Shown: one piece after another, positions 1 through 8,715 of the stretch
How positions within the stretch are numbered: position 1 is the first letter of the stretch
Layout: each line of letters starts with the position of its first letter
Assembly: GCF_030693405.1 (NCBI RefSeq)
Contig: NZ_JAUYAW010000021.1
Coordinates: forward strand, 1-43,996
Source: Phenylobacterium sp.
Lineage (GTDB): Bacteria; Pseudomonadota; Alphaproteobacteria; Caulobacterales; Caulobacteraceae
Length of the DNA stretch: 43,996 bases
Reading direction: 5' to 3'
Notes under the pieces: generated by a model
What the model was told of the DNA's origin: nothing
What the model saw: the letters and a program-made list of their open reading frames with translations, nothing else
Databases searched by the model: none
Position numbers and translations under genes: made by a program

Positions 1-936
1 GGCCAGCGCAGCCAGGAAATCCTCATCGATGGGATAGCGCTCTCCATAGACCCGGGCCTTTTCGTCCATCTCGGCCTCGAACCGCCGGCGTTGCTCGCCT
101 GGGTCGGTGAGTTCGCCAAAGGCGTTGGCCAGCTCCACCCCGCAGGCATAGAGCTCGAACCGCTCGGCCACCCGGGGATCGCTGGCCTTGGGGCGGGCGA
201 GCGCGGCCTCGGCGGTGGGATATTCGCAAAGGATGGTCGGCCGTCCGAAGCCCAGGTTCGGCTCCACCTTCTCGACCATGATGCGGCTGAAGATGTCGGC
301 CCAGGTGTCGTCGGCCGCCACCCGCACGCCCGCCGCGCGGGCCGCCGCAGCCAGGGCGGCGCGGTCGGTGGCCCCGCCCTCACCCACCGTGGCCAGCAGG
401 TCGATCCGCGCAAACCGATCATAGGCCTGGGCCACCGTGATCCTGTCCGGCTCGGCGAAGGGATCGGCCTCGGCGCCTCGCCAGGTCAGGGCCTTGGCGC
501 CCACGGTGTCGGCCGCCAGGGCCAACAGGCGGGCGCAGTCCTCCATCAGTGCCTCATAGGGTTCGTCCGTCCGATACCATTCCAGCAGGGTGAATTCCGG
601 ATGGTGCAAAGGCCCGCGCTCGCGGTTGCGCCACACCCGCGCCAGGTCAAAAATCTTGGTCTCGCCCGCCGCCAGCAGCTTCTTGCAGGCGAATTCCGGC
701 GAGGTGTGCAGATGCAGGGCCGCGCGGCGCCCGTCGTGCCCGATGGCCTCTGTCGAAAAGGCGTGCAGGTGCGCCTCATTGCCCGGGGACACCTGGAGGG
801 CTGCGGCCTCCACCTCGGTGAAGCCCTGGGCCTCGAACCAGCGGCGCACCGCCCGGGTGACCTGCCCGCGTGCGGTCAGGAAGGGGCGGCGGTCGCGGTG
901 GGCGTCCCGATCCCACCAGGGCGTCACGTGCGGCAT
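1..936 (-). CDS. epmA: EF-P--(R)-beta-lysine ligase EpmA (GenX/PoxA), 3' end outside window
   Basis: Class II lysyl-tRNA synthetase-like enzyme that attaches beta-lysine to a lysine of elongation factor P. 312 codons are present and the frame is still open at base 1, so the C-terminus (the usual class II motif 3, about 40 residues) is missing. Seen: motif 2-like RVWRNRERGPLHHPEFTLLE, SPEFACKKLLAAG, and near the end ERFELYACGVELANAFGELT, all close to E. coli EpmA. There is no N-terminal anticodon-binding domain, which separates it from LysS. The start is the ATG at 936 (MPHVTPWWDRD). An in-frame TTG lies upstream at about 972, and the frame is closed by a TAG beyond that. It is divergent from efp, its substrate gene, 140 bp away, which supports the assignment. 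Confidence 0.93.
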   Translation of the reverse strand, partial: MPHVTPWWDRDAHRDRRPFLTARGQVTRAVRRWFEAQGFTEVEAAALQVSPGNEAHLHAFSTEAIGHDGRRAALHLHTSPEFACKKLLAAGETKIFDLARVWRNRERGPLHHPEFTLLEWYRTDEPYEALMEDCARLLALAADTVGAKALTWRGAEADPFAEPDRITVAQAYDRFARIDLLATVGEGGATDRAALAAAARAAGVRVAADDTWADIFSRIMVEKVEPNLGFGRPTILCEYPTAEAALARPKASDPRVAERFELYACGVELANAFGELTDPGEQRRRFEAEMDEKARVYGERYPIDEDFLAALA

Positions 937-994
937 GAAGTTGTCCGGCCAGGAATGGAAAATCAGCGCCAAAGCTGGCGAAAACGCCTGCGAT

Positions 995-1022
995 CCTATA
1001 GGTGCGCGGGACCTCTATAGGT
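995..1022. promoter_or_regulatory. Repeated CTATAGGT motif in the epmA/efp divergent promoter region
   Basis: The octamer CTATAGGT occurs twice as a direct repeat (996-1003 and 1015-1022), 19 bases apart. The first copy lies in the palindrome CCTATAGG (995-1002). These are the only TA-rich stretches between the two divergent genes, so they may be the -10 elements or an operator. This is position and composition only; no clear -35 was found. Confidence 0.3.
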
Positions 1023-1076
1023 TTTTGAGATCTGCGGGCCCGCGCCGGTCCGCCCCAGGTTCGAGGAAGACATCAC

Positions 1077-1643
1077 GTGAAGGTCGCCGCCAGCTCGCTC
1101 CGCAAGGGTAATGTCGTCGATGTGGACGGCAAGCTCTACGTGGTCCTGACCGTCGAGAACATCCACCCCGGCAAGGGCACGCCCGTGACCCAGCTGAACA
1201 TGCGCCGCATCTCCGACGGGGTGAAGGTGTCGGAACGCTACCGCACCACCGAGCAGGTGGAGCGGGCCTTCGTCGAGGAGCGGGAGCACACCTTCCTGTA
1301 CCAGGACGGCGAGGGCTATCACTTCATGAACCCGGAAAACTTCGACCAGCTGGTGGCCCCGGAAGACGTGATCGGCGACGCCAAGGTCTATCTGCAGGAC
1401 GGCATGGCCGTGCAGCTCTCGACCCATGAGGGCGTGCCCATCGCCATCTCCCTGCCATCAAGGGTGACCGTCGAGATCACCGAGACCGAGCCGGCCATGA
1501 AGGGCCAGACGGCCTCGTCCTCCTACAAGCCGGCCATGACCGATGCGGGCCTGCGGGTCATGATTCCGCCCTACATCACCGTAGGCACCCGCATCGTCGT
1601 CCTCACCGAGGACGGCTCCTATGTGGAACGCGCCAAGGACTGA
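1077..1643 (+). CDS. efp: Translation elongation factor P
   Basis: EF-P binds ribosomes stalled at polyproline stretches and helps peptide bond formation. 188 residues is the normal family length. Residues 1-60 form the KOW-like N-domain with the loop HPGKGTPV; Lys33 in PGKG corresponds to E. coli Lys34, the site beta-lysylated by EpmA. The middle OB domain is about 65-125 and the C-terminal OB domain about 128-185 (GTRIVV...[10 protein letters not shown]). The start is a GTG at 1077 preceded by AGGAAG. EpmA is encoded divergently; EpmB, which makes the beta-lysine, is not in the window. It ends 5 bases from the convergent ku stop, leaving no room for a separate terminator. Confidence 0.97.
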   Translation: MKVAASSLRKGNVVDVDGKLYVVLTVENIHPGKGTPVTQLNMRRISDGVKVSERYRTTEQVERAFVEEREHTFLYQDGEGYHFMNPENFDQLVAPEDVIGDAKVYLQDGMAVQLSTHEGVPIAISLPSRVTVEITETEPAMKGQTASSSYKPAMTDAGLRVMIPPYITVGTRIVVLTEDGSYVERAKD

Positions 1644-1648
1644 GCTCC

Positions 1649-2506
1649 TTAGGCGCTCTTCTTCCGGGTTGATTTGGCCGGCCCGCGCTTGGCCTTGGCG
1701 CCGGCGCGGCTGGCGGGCTTGCGCCGGGCGCCGCCGGTGTCGCCCAGGCTGCGCTTCAGCTGCTCCATGAGGTCGCTGACCTCCAGGTCCTTGGGCGCCT
1801 CAGGCGCTTCGATGGTGTGGCCCTCTTCCTTTTCGGCGATCAGGGCGCGCAGGGCCTCTTCGTAGCGGTCGGCGAACATGGCCGGGTCGAAGTCGCCCTC
1901 CTGCTGTTCGATGATCTTGGTGGCGATCTCGACCATCTTCTTGTCCGGCTTGACGTCGGGAATGTCCTCAAAGGCCTCCTCGGCGCTGCGCACCTCGTCG
2001 TTCGAACGCAGGGTGTAGGCGAGGATGCCCAGGCCCCGGGGCTCCAGGGCCATGACCCGCTCGCGCTGGTGCATGGCCAGCCGGCCCAGCGCCACCTTGC
2101 CCGACGCCTCCATGGCCGAGCGGATCACCGTATAGGCCTCTACCGCCATGTCCCCGTCGGGCACGAGGAAATAGGGGGCGTTCCAGTAGAGCCGGTCGAT
2201 ATCGGTCTCGTCGACGAACCGTTCGATATCCAGGCTGCGGGTGGTCTCAAGCTTGACGTTGTTGATCTCGTCCTGGGTCAGGACGACATAGCGCCCCTTC
2301 TCGATCTCGAAGCCCTTGACGATGTCGGCCCGGTCCACCGGCCCGCTGTCGGGATCGGTGGGGATCATGCGGATGCGGTTGTGGGTGTCCTTGTGCAGCA
2401 TGTTGAAGCTGACATCGCCGCCCCGGCTGGTGGCGGTATAGAGGGCCACGGGACAGCTCACGAGGGACAGGCGCAGATAACCCTGCCAGGTGGGACGGGC
2501 GGCCAT
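1649..2506 (-). CDS. ku: Non-homologous end joining protein Ku
   Basis: Bacterial Ku binds DNA double-strand ends as a homodimer and recruits LigD. 285 residues, typical. The Ku core beta-barrel spans about 8-200 (WQGYLRLSLVSCPVALYTAT at the N-terminus; RERVMALEPRGLGILAYTLR in the middle). It ends in a Lys/Arg/Ala-rich tail (about 258-285), the C-terminal extension that in other Ku proteins contacts DNA and LigD. ATG at 2506 with GGAG eight bases upstream. The partner ligD is at 33092-35755, not adjacent. Two GATTC (CcrM) sites at 2556 and 2575 lie in the upstream region; no LexA box was seen. Confidence 0.96.
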   Translation of the reverse strand: MAARPTWQGYLRLSLVSCPVALYTATSRGGDVSFNMLHKDTHNRIRMIPTDPDSGPVDRADIVKGFEIEKGRYVVLTQDEINNVKLETTRSLDIERFVDETDIDRLYWNAPYFLVPDGDMAVEAYTVIRSAMEASGKVALGRLAMHQRERVMALEPRGLGILAYTLRSNDEVRSAEEAFEDIPDVKPDKKMVEIATKIIEQQEGDFDPAMFADRYEEALRALIAEKEEGHTIEAPEAPKDLEVSDLMEQLKRSLGDTGGARRKPASRAGAKAKRGPAKSTRKKSA

Positions 2507-2608
2507 GGGAGGAACTCCGGCGAATTGCTCAAGTCAGCTCAACGCCCTGGCCGGTGATTCGTTCGGGGGTTGGGGATTCAGGAAAGAGGGGACAGATCTC
2601 CCCCCTCC

Positions 2609-2699
2609 ACCGTCATCCTGGGCCTTGTGCCCAGGATCCCTGTCTCCGCTCGCGCCCGCCTCGACGAGGGACCCTCGGGACGAGCCCGAGGGTGACGGT
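2609..2699. repeat. Three-hairpin intergenic palindromic element
   Basis: Outer inverted repeat ACCGTCATCC (2609-2618) and GGGTGACGGT (2690-2699), 9 of 10 bases pairing. Inside are three hairpins: ATCCTGGGC/GCCCAGGAT (2615-2623 and 2629-2637, 5-base loop), CCTCG/CGAGG around 2659-2669, and ACCCTCGGG/CCCGAGGGT (2671-2679 and 2685-2693, 5-base loop). It fills most of the gap between the ku upstream region and the end of the carboxylesterase gene. The form resembles dispersed palindromic elements of other GC-rich alphaproteobacteria; copy number cannot be judged from one window. It could fold as RNA and act as a terminator. Confidence 0.75.
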
Positions 2700-2713
2700 T
2701 GAGAAGGTTTCGC

Positions 2714-4228
2714 CTACTTCGCCGGCAAGCCGAGCGTCGGCAGGGTGAACTGTTCCAGGGCGTCCAGCTGGCGGCGGGCGAAGCCCTGGCGCACGGCGGT
2801 CTCGGCGCCGAACTCCAGGAGCTGGTCGGACACCGGGTCATAGGCCGGCCAGGCCTGGTCCTCGCAGGACGGCGCGCCCGTGCTGGCGAAGGCGACCCAG
2901 CAGCCGTGCATCAGGGTCGCCATGGCCCGGTCCTCGTCGCTGACCACGCTGTCGGGCGTCCGGCGGCCCCAGTATTCGAAGACGTACTGGATCTCCGCCG
3001 CATGATGGGCGCGGTCCAGGACTCGCCGGAACCGGTCGCCCACATAGGAAAAGTGATAGAGGAAGACCGGCGCCCCGTCGGCGCCCTGGCCGGCGATCCA
3101 GCGGGCCGGCGCCCCAAAGGCCCGGTCGGTGAAGACCGCCCGACCAAACGCCTCATCCCCTTCGGCGGCGGCCTCCTCGTAGAAGGCCCTGGCCATGGGC
3201 GGCAGGCTGGCGGCGAACTTCGCCCCGCCGCCAGGGCCGCCCAGCAGGCTGTCCTCGCCATTGTTCCAGCCGATGATCATCGGCACATCGATCTCGGCGC
3301 CGGCGGCGAAGGCCTGGGTGGCTGTGCGTGGCAGAAGCCGCCCGTCGGGGAAGGGTCCGAACTCGCCGTCCACCTTTGCAATCAGGGTCTCGGCGGGGAC
3401 GGCGCGTAGCTGGGCCACGGTCGCCTTGGCGAGCAGGCCGAGCTTCTCGGCGGCGGCGAGGCCGACCTTCTCCTGGTCTTTCAGGCTGTCGGGCTCAAAC
3501 CAGCCGCCGCCCGACTGGACGATGGCCTTGTGAAACAGCCCTTTGGCCTGGGGCGTCGCCAGCAGGGCGAGCGTGCTCATGCCGCCGGCGGATTCCCCGA
3601 ACACAGTCACATTGTTCGGATCGCCCCCGAAGGCGGCGATGTTGCGCTGGACCCATTTCAGCGCTGCGATCTGGTCCATCAGCCCATAGGACCCCAGCGG
3701 GGCCCTGGCGCCGGCGGTCTTGGTCAGCGCCGGATGGGCGAAGTAGCCGAGCGGCCCCAGCCGGTAGTTGATCGACACCAGCACCACGCCGTCGCGGGCG
3801 AAGTTCTGGCCGTCATAGACCCAGCCCGCGCCCGTGCGGTGCGATCCGCCGTGGAGCCAGACCATGACGGGGGCCGGCTTGGCGTCAGGCCGGTAAAGGG
3901 GGGCGAAGACGTTGAGCTGCAGGCAGTCCTCGCTCATAGGCCCATTGGCGCCGCCGGCGTTGGGGGCGCCGTCCTCGCGCATGGGCTGGGGACAGGAGGG
4001 GCCGGCCTCGACCGCCGGCCGCGCGCCGGTCCAGGGCTTGGGCGCGGCCGGCGGCGCCCAGCGCAAGGGCCCGACCGGCGGCGCGGCATAGGGGATGTTG
4101 CGGAAGATCCGCGCCCGGTCGGTGGCCTCGCCGGCGAGAATGCCGCTCTCGACGCTGGCCCGCACCGTCTCGGCGCCTGCCGGCGTGGCGGCCAGCGCCA
4201 GGGCCGCCGCCATGATCCAAGCCCGCAT
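2714..4228 (-). CDS. Secreted type-B carboxylesterase/lipase family hydrolase
   Basis: Alpha/beta-hydrolase that cleaves carboxylic esters; substrate not predictable. 504 residues from the ATG at 4228, chosen because GGAGG lies eight bases upstream and it gives a clean signal peptide (MRAWIMAAALALAATPAGA), so the enzyme is probably periplasmic or outside the cell. Seen: family signature SEDCLQLNVF (about 98-107), oxyanion loop LHGG (about 124-127), nucleophile elbow GESAGG (Ser about 212) and, late in the protein, AHHAAEIQYVFEYW, where carboxylesterase B proteins carry the catalytic His. The frame stays open upstream to 4414, but that stretch is Arg-rich and not family-like. Divergent from a histidine kinase gene. 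Confidence 0.9.
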   Translation of the reverse strand: MRAWIMAAALALAATPAGAETVRASVESGILAGEATDRARIFRNIPYAAPPVGPLRWAPPAAPKPWTGARPAVEAGPSCPQPMREDGAPNAGGANGPMSEDCLQLNVFAPLYRPDAKPAPVMVWLHGGSHRTGAGWVYDGQNFARDGVVLVSINYRLGPLGYFAHPALTKTAGARAPLGSYGLMDQIAALKWVQRNIAAFGGDPNNVTVFGESAGGMSTLALLATPQAKGLFHKAIVQSGGGWFEPDSLKDQEKVGLAAAEKLGLLAKATVAQLRAVPAETLIAKVDGEFGPFPDGRLLPRTATQAFAAGAEIDVPMIIGWNNGEDSLLGGPGGGAKFAASLPPMARAFYEEAAAEGDEAFGRAVFTDRAFGAPARWIAGQGADGAPVFLYHFSYVGDRFRRVLDRAHHAAEIQYVFEYWGRRTPDSVVSDEDRAMATLMHGCWVAFASTGAPSCEDQAWPAYDPVSDQLLEFGAETAVRQGFARRQLDALEQFTLPTLGLPAK

Positions 4229-4340
4229 CCGTGAAGCCTCCATCCCTGTTCGGTAGCGGAGGAGACGGGGCGGCAGGGCCAAGGTCAAGGGAAGGCTGTG
4301 TGACATGGGGCGCCTGCGCCGCCCCCCGGCAGCCGCCGCA

Positions 4341-4361
4341 GTTGTCACGAGATGTGGTAAC
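4341..4361. promoter_or_regulatory. Imperfect inverted repeat between esterase and HWE kinase genes
   Basis: GTTGTCAC-gagat-GTGGTAAC: two 8-base arms pairing at 6 of 8 positions around a 5-base spacer, in the 249-base divergent intergenic region. It could be an operator for either gene. No other recognisable element was seen in this gap. Confidence 0.25.
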
Positions 4362-4477
4362 CAGAAATCCCGGCGCCGCCTTGGCGCGGCGGCGGGCCGA
4401 CGTGCATCGGCCAAGGTTGCTACCGCTCACCTGATCCGGTGGCTGGGCCGCGGTTTCCGAAAAGGGCTAAGGAATGC

Positions 4478-5479
4478 ATGTCGATGGCTGAGCCGAACGC
4501 CCCTGTTTGGGATGAACGGCGCCTGCGGCTCGGCGTGACCGCCGCCGGGGTCGCCCTGTGGTCTTGGAACGTCGACAGCGACGCCCTGACCATGGACGAT
4601 ATCGGCTACGGGCTTTGGACCGTGGCCCGGGACGTGGCCGTCACGTTCGAAGACCTGTCCGCCCATATTCACCCCGCGGACCGCGACCGGGTGCGGGTGG
4701 CCTTCAACGCCACGCGCGGCATCGTCGGCCCCTATGAGATCGACTTCCGAATTCTGGTCGGGGACGACGTGCGCTGGATTTCGGCGCGGGGGCGGGGGGA
4801 TGACGAGGATATCGAGGGCCGCGTCATGTACGGCGTCTTTCTCGACGTCACCGGCCGCAAGCAGGCCGAGGAGTCCAACGAGCTGCTGGCCGGGGAAATG
4901 AGTCATCGGGTCAAGAACCTGATCACCATCGCCGGCGCGTTGACCTCGATGACCTCGCGATCTGCGGAGACCAAGGAGGACATGGCGCGGGAGCTGATTC
5001 TAAGGCTCGCCGCCTTGGGGCGGGCTCACGACCTGGTCCGCCCGGTGCCGGGCCAGACCGATGAGGCGACCTTGCTTGGCGACCTCTTGTCGGTGCTGCT
5101 CAACCCCTATGACGATCTTGGCGCCTTCAGCGGACGCATCCGGGTTTCAGTGCCCCGGATTGGTATTGGCGAAGGCGCCGCCACGGCCCTGGCCCTGGTG
5201 ATCCACGAGCTGGCCACCAACGCCGTCAAGTACGGCGCGCTCTCGGCGGCGGCCGGATTGCTCGATGTGTCGTGCAAGATCGTACAGGACGAGGCGGTGA
5301 TCGTCTGGACAGAGCGCGGTGGGCCGGCAGTCAGCGCCCCGAACCCAGGGTCGGGATTTGGCGGACGCCTCCTCGACCGTGTGGTGGAACGTCAGCTGCG
5401 CGGGTCGGTGGAGTACCTGTGGCCCGTCGAAGGCATGATCGCGACCCTGAAGTTCAAGGCCGACCGCCTGGCGACCTGA
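4478..5479 (+). CDS. HWE-family sensor histidine kinase with PAS domain
   Basis: Cytoplasmic sensor kinase of the HWE class, common in alphaproteobacteria. About 333 residues. An N-terminal PAS-like domain (about 12-127, ending in the PAC-like YGVFLDVTGRKQAEE) is followed by the H-box EMSHRVKNL with phospho-acceptor His about 143, the N-box HELATNAVKYGALS (about 243-256) and the diagnostic WTE (about 277-279), then a G-box GSGFGGRLL. No membrane segment is visible, so the input is probably intracellular. Start at ATG 4478 or 4484 after AAGGA. No response regulator is adjacent; the stop is 13 bases from the convergent dnaE2 stop. Confidence 0.92.
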   Translation: MSMAEPNAPVWDERRLRLGVTAAGVALWSWNVDSDALTMDDIGYGLWTVARDVAVTFEDLSAHIHPADRDRVRVAFNATRGIVGPYEIDFRILVGDDVRWISARGRGDDEDIEGRVMYGVFLDVTGRKQAEESNELLAGEMSHRVKNLITIAGALTSMTSRSAETKEDMARELILRLAALGRAHDLVRPVPGQTDEATLLGDLLSVLLNPYDDLGAFSGRIRVSVPRIGIGEGAATALALVIHELATNAVKYGALSAAAGLLDVSCKIVQDEAVIVWTERGGPAVSAPNPGSGFGGRLLDRVVERQLRGSVEYLWPVEGMIATLKFKADRLAT

Positions 5480-5492
5480 GGACCGCGCCCCC

Positions 5493-8400
5493 TCAATGAA
5501 AGTCCCGGCTGCGGATCAGGCGGCCAGTGACGTTGGAGGCGGCGCGGATTTCGGCCTTGTCCTCCCGCAGGCGGGAGAGCTGGGGGGTCAGGTCCTCGAA
5601 GCGCTCGGCGACCACATGGATCACCTCGCCGGCCTTCTGCAGCCGGCCGTGGACCAGCAGGAAGGCCGAGGTCATGACCAGGCGGCGGTTCGCCTCGAAG
5701 GCGTCCTTCCAGATCACCAGATTGGCCCCTCCGGTCTCGTCCTCCAGGGTGACGAAGGTGACCCCCTTGGCCGTCCCCGGCCGCTGGCGGACCAGGACGA
5801 GGCCGGCCACGCAGACCTTGGCGCCGTGCCGCAGGCTAGCCAGCTGGGCGGCGGGAACTGCGCCCCGGTCCGCCAGCCCCCGGCGGAAGAAGCCGCAGGG
5901 GTGGGCCTTCAGGGACAGGCGCGTCGTCCGGTAGTCCTCGGCCACCTGGTGGGGCAGGCTCATCAGGGGCAGGGCGGCCTGGGTCTCCGTCGCGCCCAGG
6001 CCGCCCTGGCGGGCGAACAAGGGGGCGGTGTCCTCCACCCGGCCCTCCCCGGTCAGACCCTTGGCCAGCCACAGGGCGGCGCGCCGGTCGAGGGCGAGCG
6101 ACCGGCAGGCGTCGGCCTCGGCCAGCAGCTCCAGGGACCGCTGCGACAGGCGGGCCTGACGGGCCAGCTGCGGCAGGGTGTCGGCGCCGGCCGCCCGGGC
6201 GGCGGTCAGCCGATCCATCTCCTCCCGGTTCAGGCCCTTGATCATCCGCAGGCCCAGGCGCACGGCCTTCAGCCGGCCCTCGGCGTCCGGGGTTTCCAGG
6301 GTGCAGTCCCAGGCGCTGGCCAGGATGTCGGGGCCGCGCACCTCCACCCCGTGGTCGCGGGCGTCCCGGACCAGCTGGGCGGGCTGGTAGAAGCCCATGG
6401 GCTGGCTGTTGAGGAGCGCTGCGCAAAAGACGTCGGGCCAGCGCTGCTTGACCCAGGCCGAGGCGTAGACCAGCAGCGCGAAGCTGATGGCGTGGCTCTC
6501 AGGGAAGCCATAGGAGCCGAAGCCTTCGATCTGGGCGAAGCAGCGCCTGGCGAAGTCGGGGTCATAGCCCCGGGCGACCATGCCCTCGATGAACTTGACC
6601 CCATAGTCCCCCACATTGCCGTGGTGGCGGAAGGTGGCCATGGCCCGGCGCAGGCCGTTGGCCTCGGCGTCGGTGAACTTGGCCGCCTCGATGGCCAGGC
6701 GCATGGCCTGTTCCTGGAAGAGCGGCACCCCCAGCGTCTTGCCCAGCACCTGTTTCAGCTCGTCGGCCGGGCCGTGGTCGGGATGGGGGGCGGGGAAGTC
6801 CACCGGGTCCTTGCCTTCCCGGCGGCGCAGATAGGGGTGGACCATGTCGCCCTGGATGGGGCCTGGCCGCACGATGGCCACCTCGATCACCAGGTCATAG
6901 AACCGCCGGGGCTTGAGCCTGGGCAGCATGGACATCTGGGCCCGGCTCTCCACCTGGAAGACGCCGACGGAATCGGCCCGGGACAGCATCTCATAGACCG
7001 CCGGGTCCTCCTGAGGGATGTCGGCCAGGTCATGCAGGTGCTGGCCGTGGTCGGCCCGCAGCATGGTGAGGCTCTTGCGCAGGGCGCTCAGCATGCCGAG
7101 CGCCAGGACATCGACCTTCATCAGGCCGAGCGCATCGATGTCGTCCTTGTCCCACTCGATGAAGGTGCGGTCCTTCATGGCCCCGTTGCCGATGGGCACG
7201 GTCTCGTCCAGCCGCCGCTTGGTGAGGATGAAGCCCCCCACATGCTGCGACAGGTGGCGGGGAAAGCCGATCAGCTCTGTGGCCAGCGTGGTGGCCCGGC
7301 GGATCTGGGGGTTGTCCGGGTCCAGGCCCGTCTGGCGGACATGATCATCGGGCGTGCCGGTCCCGTAGCTGCCCCAGACCGTGCCGGCCAGCGCCGCGGT
7401 CACGTCCTCGGTGAGGCCGAGCGCCTTGCCCACCTGGCGGATGGCCATGCGCGGGCGATAGTGGATGACGGTGGCGCAGATCGCCGCCCGGTCGCGCCCA
7501 TAGCGGCCATAGACATACTGCATCACCTCTTCCCGGCGCTCGTGCTCGAAATCCACGTCGATGTCCGGGGGCTCGCCGCGCTCTTCGGAGATGAAGCGGG
7601 AAAACAACAGGTCCTGGTCGGGCTTGGTGGGGTCCACCGCGGTGACGCCCAGACAGAAGCAGACGCAGGAATTGGCCGCCGATCCCCGCCCCTGGCAGAG
7701 GATGCCCTGGGCCCTGGCCCAGGCGACGATGTCGTGGACGGTGAGGAAATAGTTGGCGTAGTCCAGCCGCTCGATCAGATCGAGCTCGTGGTTCAGCAGC
7801 CGCCGCACCTTGTCGGGCACGCCCCGGCGATAGCGCTGGGAGGCGCCGCGCCAGGTGATGTCGCGCAGGTGGGCGATGGGGGTCTTGCCCGGCGGCACGG
7901 GCTCGTCGGGATATTCGTAGCGCAGCTCGGACAGGTCGAAGTCGATCAGGCCAGCCACGGCTGTCGACTGCGCAAGGGCCTCTGGGAAGCGGGCGAACAG
8001 GCGGGCCATTTCGGAGGGCGACTTCAGGTGCCGCTCGGCGTTGGCCGCCAGGCGCCAGCCGGCCTGATCGATGGTGGTCTTTTCGGCGATGCAGGTCAGG
8101 ACATCCTGCAAAGGCCGCCGCTCCGGCCCGTGATAGAGCACGTCATTGACCGCCGTCATGGGCGCGCCGCTGGCGCTCGAGAGGGCCTGCAGATGGGCCA
8201 GTCGGGGCAGGTCCCGGGCGCCATAGCCCCGCGCTGCCGCCAGCCAGACCTGGCCCCGAAAATCGCCCGCCGTCCTGGCCAGGGCCTGAGCAAAGGCCTC
8301 ATGCAGCCGCTCAGGCGGCACGACCAGCGCCACCTGACCCTCCGCATGGGCGGCGAAGTCCTCGTAGAAGAGTTCGCAGCCCCCCTTCTTGGCCCGCCGT

Positions 8401-8708
8401 TGGCCGAGCGTCAGCAGGCGGGTCAGGCGGCCATAGGCCTCCCGGTCCTTGGGGTAGCAGACCAGGCTCGGCGTCCCGTCGGCGAAGTCCAGCCGGGCGC
8501 CGGTCAGGACCCTGATGTTGCGCTCGCGCCCGGCGCTCCAGGCCCGCACGACGCCGGCCAGGCTGTTGCGGTCGCAGACGCCGATGGCCGAAATCCCCAA
8601 AGCCTCGGCGGTGGCCACCAGCTCCCAAGGGTGCGAGGCGCCCTTCAGGAAGGAGAAGTTGCTGGCCGCCATCAGCTCGGCATAGGCGGGGGAGGGGGTA
8701 AGCGACAT
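5493..8708 (-). CDS. dnaE2: Error-prone DNA polymerase III alpha subunit DnaE2 (ImuC)
   Basis: C-family polymerase that does damage-induced mutagenic translesion synthesis with ImuA and ImuB. 1071 residues from the ATG at 8708 ([20 protein letters not shown]); the open frame extends 127 codons upstream but that stretch is antisense-like and overlaps imuB. A PHP domain opens the protein ([12 protein letters not shown]). The palm has [16 protein letters not shown] (about 339-354) and [14 protein letters not shown] (about 381-394) with the catalytic aspartates. A C-terminal OB fold covers about 960-1030 ([19 protein letters not shown]). The DnaE1-type C-terminal tail is absent, as expected for DnaE2. 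It starts 7 bases after the imuB stop, so it is the third gene of the LexA-controlled operon. Confidence 0.97.
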   Translation of the reverse strand: MSLTPSPAYAELMAASNFSFLKGASHPWELVATAEALGISAIGVCDRNSLAGVVRAWSAGRERNIRVLTGARLDFADGTPSLVCYPKDREAYGRLTRLLTLGQRRAKKGGCELFYEDFAAHAEGQVALVVPPERLHEAFAQALARTAGDFRGQVWLAAARGYGARDLPRLAHLQALSSASGAPMTAVNDVLYHGPERRPLQDVLTCIAEKTTIDQAGWRLAANAERHLKSPSEMARLFARFPEALAQSTAVAGLIDFDLSELRYEYPDEPVPPGKTPIAHLRDITWRGASQRYRRGVPDKVRRLLNHELDLIERLDYANYFLTVHDIVAWARAQGILCQGRGSAANSCVCFCLGVTAVDPTKPDQDLLFSRFISEERGEPPDIDVDFEHERREEVMQYVYGRYGRDRAAICATVIHYRPRMAIRQVGKALGLTEDVTAALAGTVWGSYGTGTPDDHVRQTGLDPDNPQIRRATTLATELIGFPRHLSQHVGGFILTKRRLDETVPIGNGAMKDRTFIEWDKDDIDALGLMKVDVLALGMLSALRKSLTMLRADHGQHLHDLADIPQEDPAVYEMLSRADSVGVFQVESRAQMSMLPRLKPRRFYDLVIEVAIVRPGPIQGDMVHPYLRRREGKDPVDFPAPHPDHGPADELKQVLGKTLGVPLFQEQAMRLAIEAAKFTDAEANGLRRAMATFRHHGNVGDYGVKFIEGMVARGYDPDFARRCFAQIEGFGSYGFPESHAISFALLVYASAWVKQRWPDVFCAALLNSQPMGFYQPAQLVRDARDHGVEVRGPDILASAWDCTLETPDAEGRLKAVRLGLRMIKGLNREEMDRLTAARAAGADTLPQLARQARLSQRSLELLAEADACRSLALDRRAALWLAKGLTGEGRVEDTAPLFARQGGLGATETQAALPLMSLPHQVAEDYRTTRLSLKAHPCGFFRRGLADRGAVPAAQLASLRHGAKVCVAGLVLVRQRPGTAKGVTFVTLEDETGGANLVIWKDAFEANRRLVMTSAFLLVHGRLQKAGEVIHVVAERFEDLTPQLSRLREDKAEIRAASNVTGRLIRSRDFH

Positions 8709-8715
8709 GGCTCGC

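Noticed and set aside
4229..4414. Longer carboxylesterase start
   Set aside because: It would bury a good signal peptide; GGAGG sits at the right distance before ATG 4228.
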